From: Ornithinimicrobium humiphilum
Lineage (GTDB): Bacteria > Actinomycetota > Actinomycetes > Actinomycetales > Dermatophilaceae
DNA: 64,000 bases
Direction: 5' to 3'
NCBI RefSeq assembly: GCF_006716885.1
Contig: NZ_VFPU01000001.1
Span: 1,054,001-1,118,000 of the forward strand
In this document: one piece after another, positions 60,022 through 64,000 of the stretch
Layout of the letters: every line of letters starts with the position of its first letter
How positions within the stretch are numbered: position 1 is the first letter of the stretch
Notes under the pieces: model-generated
Told to the model about the DNA's origin: nothing
The model's database searches: none
What the model saw: the letters and a program-made list of their open reading frames with translations, nothing else
Translations under genes and position numbers: made by a program

Positions 60022-62093
60022 GCCCTGACCGGGTGCCCCCGTCGCGGCGCCGGCCCGTCGTCCGGGTGCCGCGTCCCGTCGTGACCCCGCCCCGCGTGCG
60101 GCGCGAGCTGGCCACCCGCCCGGTCTGGGCGGTCATCCTCGCGGTCCTGGTGCTCGGCGGGCTGCTCCTCGGCCGACTCGGCCAGGTGCAGCTCGTGGAG
60201 CACGAGGAGGCCGCCGTGGCCGCCGCCGAGGTCAGCACCCGCGAGATCACCACACCCGCCCTGCGGGGCCGGCTGCTGGCCGCCGACGGCACGCCGCTCG
60301 CGGCCAACGCCCCGTCCTCGGTGGTCACGGTCGAGCCCGAGGTGCTCCTGGAGTCCGAGGACGAGGGGCGGGCCCTGATCACGTCGGTGGCCGACGCGCT
60401 GGAGCTGCCCGTGGAGGAGCTCTGGGGCCGGACCCGCCTCTGCGGCACGGCGGACGCCCCGCCCGTGCCGCTCTGCTTCTCGGGGTCGCCCTACGAGCCG
60501 GTGCCGCTCGCCTTCGACGTCGACCCCGTGCGGGCGCTCGCCGTCCTCGAGCACCCGGAAGACTTCGCCGGGATCGGGGTGAGGACCCTGCCCGTGCGCA
60601 GCTATCCGGCTCCGGAGGGCGTCAACGCCGCGCACGTCCTGGGCTACCTCGGCCGGCCGACCCAGGAGGAGGTCGACGCCTCCGACGGCTCGCTGGACCC
60701 GCAGGACCGGGTCGGGCGGGCCGGCCTCGAGCAGGTCTACGACCAGCAGCTGCGGGGCACCCCCGGCCGCACCACCGTGACCGTGGACCCGCGCGGGATC
60801 GTCACCGGGCGGCTGTCGAGCACCGACCCCCGGCCGGGCGCCGACGTGCGCACCCACCTCGACGTCGAGGTGCAGGCCGCGGCCGAGCAGGCGCTGGCGG
60901 ACGCCGTCGCCCGGGCGCGGAAAGGCGGCGCCCCCGCCACCTCCGGCGCGGCGGTCGTGCTGCGGCCCGACGACGGCGCCGTGGTCGCCGCGGCCAGCTG
61001 GCCCACCTACGACCCCGGCATCTGGACGACCGGCGTGAGCCAGGCCGACTACGAGGCGCTGCTCGACCCCGAGCGGGGGCAGCCGCTGCTCGACCGGCTC
61101 GTCGCCGAGACCTTCCCGCCGGCCTCGACCTTCAAGGTCGTCTCGCTGCCGGCCGCCCTCCAGACCGGTGTCGACCCGGACGCGCGCTACGCCTGCCCGG
61201 GGGCCGTGACGATCGCCGGTCAGCGGTTCACCAACTACGAGTCCGAGGCCTACGGCCTGCTCACCCTGCCGGAGATCCTCGAGGTCTCCTGCGACACCTC
61301 CTTCTACCGCTGGGCCTACGACCACTGGCGCTCGCTCGGGGGCGTCGGCACCGACGGGTCGACCGACCAGCACGACCGCTTCCTGGCCGTCGCGCGCGGC
61401 TTCGGACTGGGCCGACCCACCGGGATCGACCTGCCCGGGGAGGTGGGCGGCACGCTGCCGTCCCGGCAGTGGCGCCGGGACTACTGGGAGGCCACCCGGG
61501 AGGCGACCTGCGCACGGGCGGAGGACGGCTATCCCGAGGTGGAGGACGAGGAGCGGCGCGAGTTCCTCGAGCAGCTGGCCGAGGAGAACTGCGCCGACGG
61601 CTGGCAGTGGCGTCCCGGCGACGCCGTCAACTTCTCCATCGGCCAGGGCGACGTCGCGACCACGCCCCTGCAGATGGCGGTCGTCTACGCCGCGATCGCC
61701 AACGGCGGCCGGCTCTGGCAGCCCCAGGTCGCCGCGGCCTTCCAGACCCAGGACGGGCAGCTGCTCGAGGAGCTCGAGCCGGTGCCGCTCGGCAGCGTGG
61801 CCCTGGAGGCCCGGGCGCTGCAGGTCGTGCGCGAGGGGCTGGAGCGGGTCAACGTGACCGGCACGGGGGCCGCGGCCTTCCGCGGGTGGCCGCACACGGC
61901 ATACCCTCTCGCGGGGAAGACGGGGTCCGCCGAGGCCTTCGGCAGGGAGGCGACCTCCTGGTACGCCTCCTACGGGCCGGCGGACGATCCCGAGTACGTC
62001 GTCGTGGTCGTCCTCGAGGAGGGCGGCCTGGGCGCCGACGCCGCGGCCCCGGCGGCCCGGGCGATCTGGGACGTGCTGCGCGAGCGCGACTAG
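60018..62093 (+). CDS. mrdA: Penicillin-binding protein 2 (transpeptidase)
   Basis: The 691-residue class B PBP has one N-terminal membrane helix (PVWAVILAVLVLGGLLLGRL), a dimerisation/pedestal domain (TREITTPALRGRLLAADGTPLAANAPSSV...GVNAAHVLGYLGRPTQEEV), and a transpeptidase domain with Ser370-x-x-Lys373 (PASTFKVVS), Ser424-Cys-Asp426 (SCDTSFY) and Lys634-Thr-Gly (AGKTGSAE). It cross-links peptidoglycan for elongation with MreBCD. GTG 60018 overlaps the mreD stop; GTG 60012 is an alternative. Its usual glycosyltransferase partner rodA does not follow. Confidence 0.94.
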   Translation: MSPDRVPPSRRRPVVRVPRPVVTPPRVRRELATRPVWAVILAVLVLGGLLLGRLGQVQLVEHEEAAVAAAEVSTREITTPALRGRLLAADGTPLAANAPSSVVTVEPEVLLESEDEGRALITSVADALELPVEELWGRTRLCGTADAPPVPLCFSGSPYEPVPLAFDVDPVRALAVLEHPEDFAGIGVRTLPVRSYPAPEGVNAAHVLGYLGRPTQEEVDASDGSLDPQDRVGRAGLEQVYDQQLRGTPGRTTVTVDPRGIVTGRLSSTDPRPGADVRTHLDVEVQAAAEQALADAVARARKGGAPATSGAAVVLRPDDGAVVAAASWPTYDPGIWTTGVSQADYEALLDPERGQPLLDRLVAETFPPASTFKVVSLPAALQTGVDPDARYACPGAVTIAGQRFTNYESEAYGLLTLPEILEVSCDTSFYRWAYDHWRSLGGVGTDGSTDQHDRFLAVARGFGLGRPTGIDLPGEVGGTLPSRQWRRDYWEATREATCARAEDGYPEVEDEERREFLEQLAEENCADGWQWRPGDAVNFSIGQGDVATTPLQMAVVYAAIANGGRLWQPQVAAAFQTQDGQLLEELEPVPLGSVALEARALQVVREGLERVNVTGTGAAAFRGWPHTAYPLAGKTGSAEAFGREATSWYASYGPADDPEYVVVVVLEEGGLGADAAAPAARAIWDVLRERD

Positions 62094-62107
62094 GAGGGAG
62101 AGGGACG

Positions 62108-62677
62108 TTGAGCGTCACCCACGCCGCCCTGCTGCGGGGCATCAACGTCGGGCGCGGCAACCAGCTGCCGATGGAGGTCCTGCGGCAGGTCGCGACCGAC
62201 CTGGGCTGGACCGACGTCGCGACCTACATCCGGTCGGGCAACCTCGTCTTCGGCGCGCGCGGCGGGGCGAGGCAGCTGGCGCAGGCGCTCTCCGAGGGGC
62301 TGCACGAGCGCACCGGCCTCGATCTCGCGGTCGTCGTGCTCACCCGCACGCAGGTGGTCGCCCTCGACGAGGACTGCCCGTGGCCCGACGTCGAGGACCT
62401 GCGGCACGTGCACGCGCTCGTCTTCGCCGACCCGCTGCCCGAGGCCGCTGCCGAGGCGGTGGCGGAGGCCGTCGCGGAGGCACGCGGGAAGGGCTCGCCC
62501 GACGAGGCCGTCGTGCGCGGCCGCGTCGTCTACGTCCGCACGCCGGACGGGATGGGGCGCAGCGTGCTCTTCCCGCTGCTCGACCGGCCGGCGATGCGGC
62601 GCCGGGCGGGGACGGGGGCGGGCACCGCGCGCAACCTCGCCACGGTGCGCAAGCTGCGCGCGATGGTCGAGGGCTGA
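62108..62677 (+). CDS. DUF1697 protein
   Basis: The 189-residue protein of the DUF1697 family begins THAALLRGINVGRGNQLPMEVLRQVATDLGWTDVATYIRSGNLVFG, the signature LLRGINVGG...SGNVVF, and ends with RPAMRRRAGTGAGTARNLATVRKLRAM. The function of the family is unknown. It starts at TTG 62108 with GGAGGGAGAGGGA upstream, 15 nt after mrdA, so it is probably co-transcribed. It occupies the place where rodA is expected. Confidence 0.85.
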   Translation: MSVTHAALLRGINVGRGNQLPMEVLRQVATDLGWTDVATYIRSGNLVFGARGGARQLAQALSEGLHERTGLDLAVVVLTRTQVVALDEDCPWPDVEDLRHVHALVFADPLPEAAAEAVAEAVAEARGKGSPDEAVVRGRVVYVRTPDGMGRSVLFPLLDRPAMRRRAGTGAGTARNLATVRKLRAMVEG

Positions 62678-62728
62678 CGGGGCGCCCGACCGGCTGACGC
62701 CACGGCACCTCTCGGTAGGGTTCGACGG

Positions 62729-64000
62729 GTGAGCCAGACCGCGAGCGCGCCCGACCACGGACGGTCGACCGACCCGATCAGCCCCGAGCTGCGCGCCGAC
62801 GTGCGCCGGCTCTCGACCCTGCTCGGCCAGTCCCTCGTCCGCCACCACGGCCAGGACCTGCTCGACGCCGTCGAGCGCGTGCGCCTGACGACCAAGGCCA
62901 GCAAGGAGGGCGACGAGGGCGCGGCCGAGGAGGTCCGGCGGGTGCTCGCCGAGCTGCCGCTGGAGACCGCCTCGTCGCTGGTGCGGGCCTTCGCCGCCTA
63001 CTTCCACCTCGCCAACGCCGCCGAGCAGGTGCACCGCGTCCGCACCCTCGGCGCCCGCCCGGAGGACGAGGGCTGGCTGACCTCCGCGGTGCGCGACGTC
63101 GTGGCCGCCGGAGGTCCGCAGCTGCTGGCCGACGCCGTGGCCGAGCTCGACGTGCGCCCGGTCTTCACCGCGCACCCGACCGAGGCCTCCCGCCGCAGCG
63201 TGCTCACCAAGCTGCGCCACCTCTCCGACGCGCTCGCGGTCCCCACCGAGCCCGAGACCGTCGCCCGCCGCCGCCAGGACCGCGACCTGGCCGAGCTCAT
63301 CGATCTGGTGTGGCAGACCGACGAGCTGCGCCAGACCCGGCCGACGCCGATCGACGAGGCGCGCAACGCCATGTACTACCTCGACGAGGTGCTGACCCGC
63401 ACCGTGCCCGAGCTCTTCGGCGACCTCGCCGACCTGCTCGCCGGGCACGGGGTGGACGTCGACGTCACCCGCCCGCCGGTGCGCTTCGGCAGCTGGATCG
63501 GCGGCGACCGCGACGGCAACCCGTTCGTCACGCCGGAGGTCACCCGCGAGATCCTGCAGCTGCAGGGACGCCACGCGGTCAACGTCGCGCTCTCGCTGGT
63601 GGACGTGCTCATCTCCCAGGTGTCGTCGTCGACGGTGGTGGTGGGCGTCGAGCCGGAGCTGGAGGAGTCGCTGCGCGAGGACCTCGCGCACCTGCCCGGG
63701 CTCGACCCGCGCGTGCTCGAGCTCAACGCCCAGGAGCCCTACCGCCTCAAGCTGACCTGCGTGCGGGCCAAGCTGCTCAACACGGCCCGCCGGCTCGAGA
63801 CCGGCACGCCGCACGAGCCCGGCCGCGACTACGCCGGCGGCGAGGAGATCCTCGCCGACCTGCGGCTGGTCGCCGACTCGCTGCGCCTGCACGGCGGCGA
63901 GCTGGTCGCCGACGGGCGGGTGGCCCAGGCCGCCCAGACCATCGCCGGCACCGGCCTGCACCTCGCCACGCTCGACGTCCGCGAGCACTCCGAGAAGCAC
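62729..64000 (+). CDS. ppc: Phosphoenolpyruvate carboxylase (5' part, cut by window end)
   Basis: An open frame starting GTG at 62729 ([20 protein letters not shown]...) runs off the window. The first PEPC signature, [13 protein letters not shown], with the catalytic His, and the next conserved block, [20 protein letters not shown], are present. The enzyme carboxylates PEP to oxaloacetate to refill the TCA cycle. TAGGGT (62716-62721) is 7 nt before the GTG, so the mRNA is probably leaderless. About 424 of an expected 900 or so residues are visible. Confidence 0.94.
   Translation, partial: MSQTASAPDHGRSTDPISPELRADVRRLSTLLGQSLVRHHGQDLLDAVERVRLTTKASKEGDEGAAEEVRRVLAELPLETASSLVRAFAAYFHLANAAEQVHRVRTLGARPEDEGWLTSAVRDVVAAGGPQLLADAVAELDVRPVFTAHPTEASRRSVLTKLRHLSDALAVPTEPETVARRRQDRDLAELIDLVWQTDELRQTRPTPIDEARNAMYYLDEVLTRTVPELFGDLADLLAGHGVDVDVTRPPVRFGSWIGGDRDGNPFVTPEVTREILQLQGRHAVNVALSLVDVLISQVSSSTVVVGVEPELEESLREDLAHLPGLDPRVLELNAQEPYRLKLTCVRAKLLNTARRLETGTPHEPGRDYAGGEEILADLRLVADSLRLHGGELVADGRVAQAAQTIAGTGLHLATLDVREHSEKH

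Overview
The window is a chromosomal segment of a very GC-rich actinobacterium. The gene content (clpP1-clpP2-clpX, valS, ileS behind an ultrashort-Stem-I T-box, folC, ndk, mreBCD, an Rv2466c-like DsbA protein, an LCP-family protein) and the codon use fit Micrococcales. My best guess is the Intrasporangiaceae/Ornithinimicrobiaceae branch; that placement is inference, because no rRNA gene is present. I see no transposase, integrase, phage gene or CRISPR array.

Layout. 1-14379: housekeeping block with pepN (-), a DsbA-like protein, rpiB-mgtE, a small antitoxin-like protein, a SIMPL protein, divergent tRNA-Gly and tRNA-Pro, tig, two membrane proteins, clpP1-clpP2, a polytopic membrane protein and clpX. 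14517-21492 (-): valS followed by a tightly overlapping DUF4129 / membrane protein / MoxR ATPase / DUF58 / membrane protein operon. 21601-22832: a DUF559 (AbiEi/Vsr-like) gene bracketed by two 66-bp palindromic elements. 22924-29505: an FAD-linked oxidase (-), then a T-box controlling ileS-folC (+).

29512-48772: an accessory stretch inserted between folC and its usual partner, the DUF4233 gene. It holds a VOC protein, a TetR-controlled ABC exporter, a NERD protein, a 5-oxoproline utilisation cluster (pxpA opposite a frameshifted luciferase-like gene, a DUF1445 protein, an NRAMP-like transporter and pxpBC), three tandem CRP-like-box plus C6-hairpin units, a Na+/H+ antiporter, a compact unrecognised five-gene enzyme cluster (41589-46304), an LCP protein and a DUF3105-DUF305 pair.

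48885-50639 returns to core genes (DUF4233, uppP, ndk). 50863-54704 is a coupled operon of a 49-residue Gly/Asp-rich peptide, an ECF-type sigma factor, a 161-residue protein and a TPR-CHAT protease-like protein. It is followed by a second coupled pair: an Asp-Gly-Gly-Ala repeat protein and a JmjC/cupin-type oxygenase. 57609-62093 is mreB-mreC-mreD-mrdA (cell elongation, without an adjacent rodA), then a DUF1697 gene and the 5' part of ppc.

Two signals cut across the annotation. An exact 10-mer (GGTATGCCGT or its complement) occurs 17 times on both strands, in coding and noncoding DNA. In addition, about a dozen genes carry a TANNNT-type -10 only 6-8 nt before the start codon, which implies leaderless transcripts. 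The most promising undescribed items are the triple hairpin/CRP-box units, the CHAT-sigma-peptide operon with the neighbouring repeat-protein/oxygenase pair, the five-gene cluster, and the iterated 10-mer.
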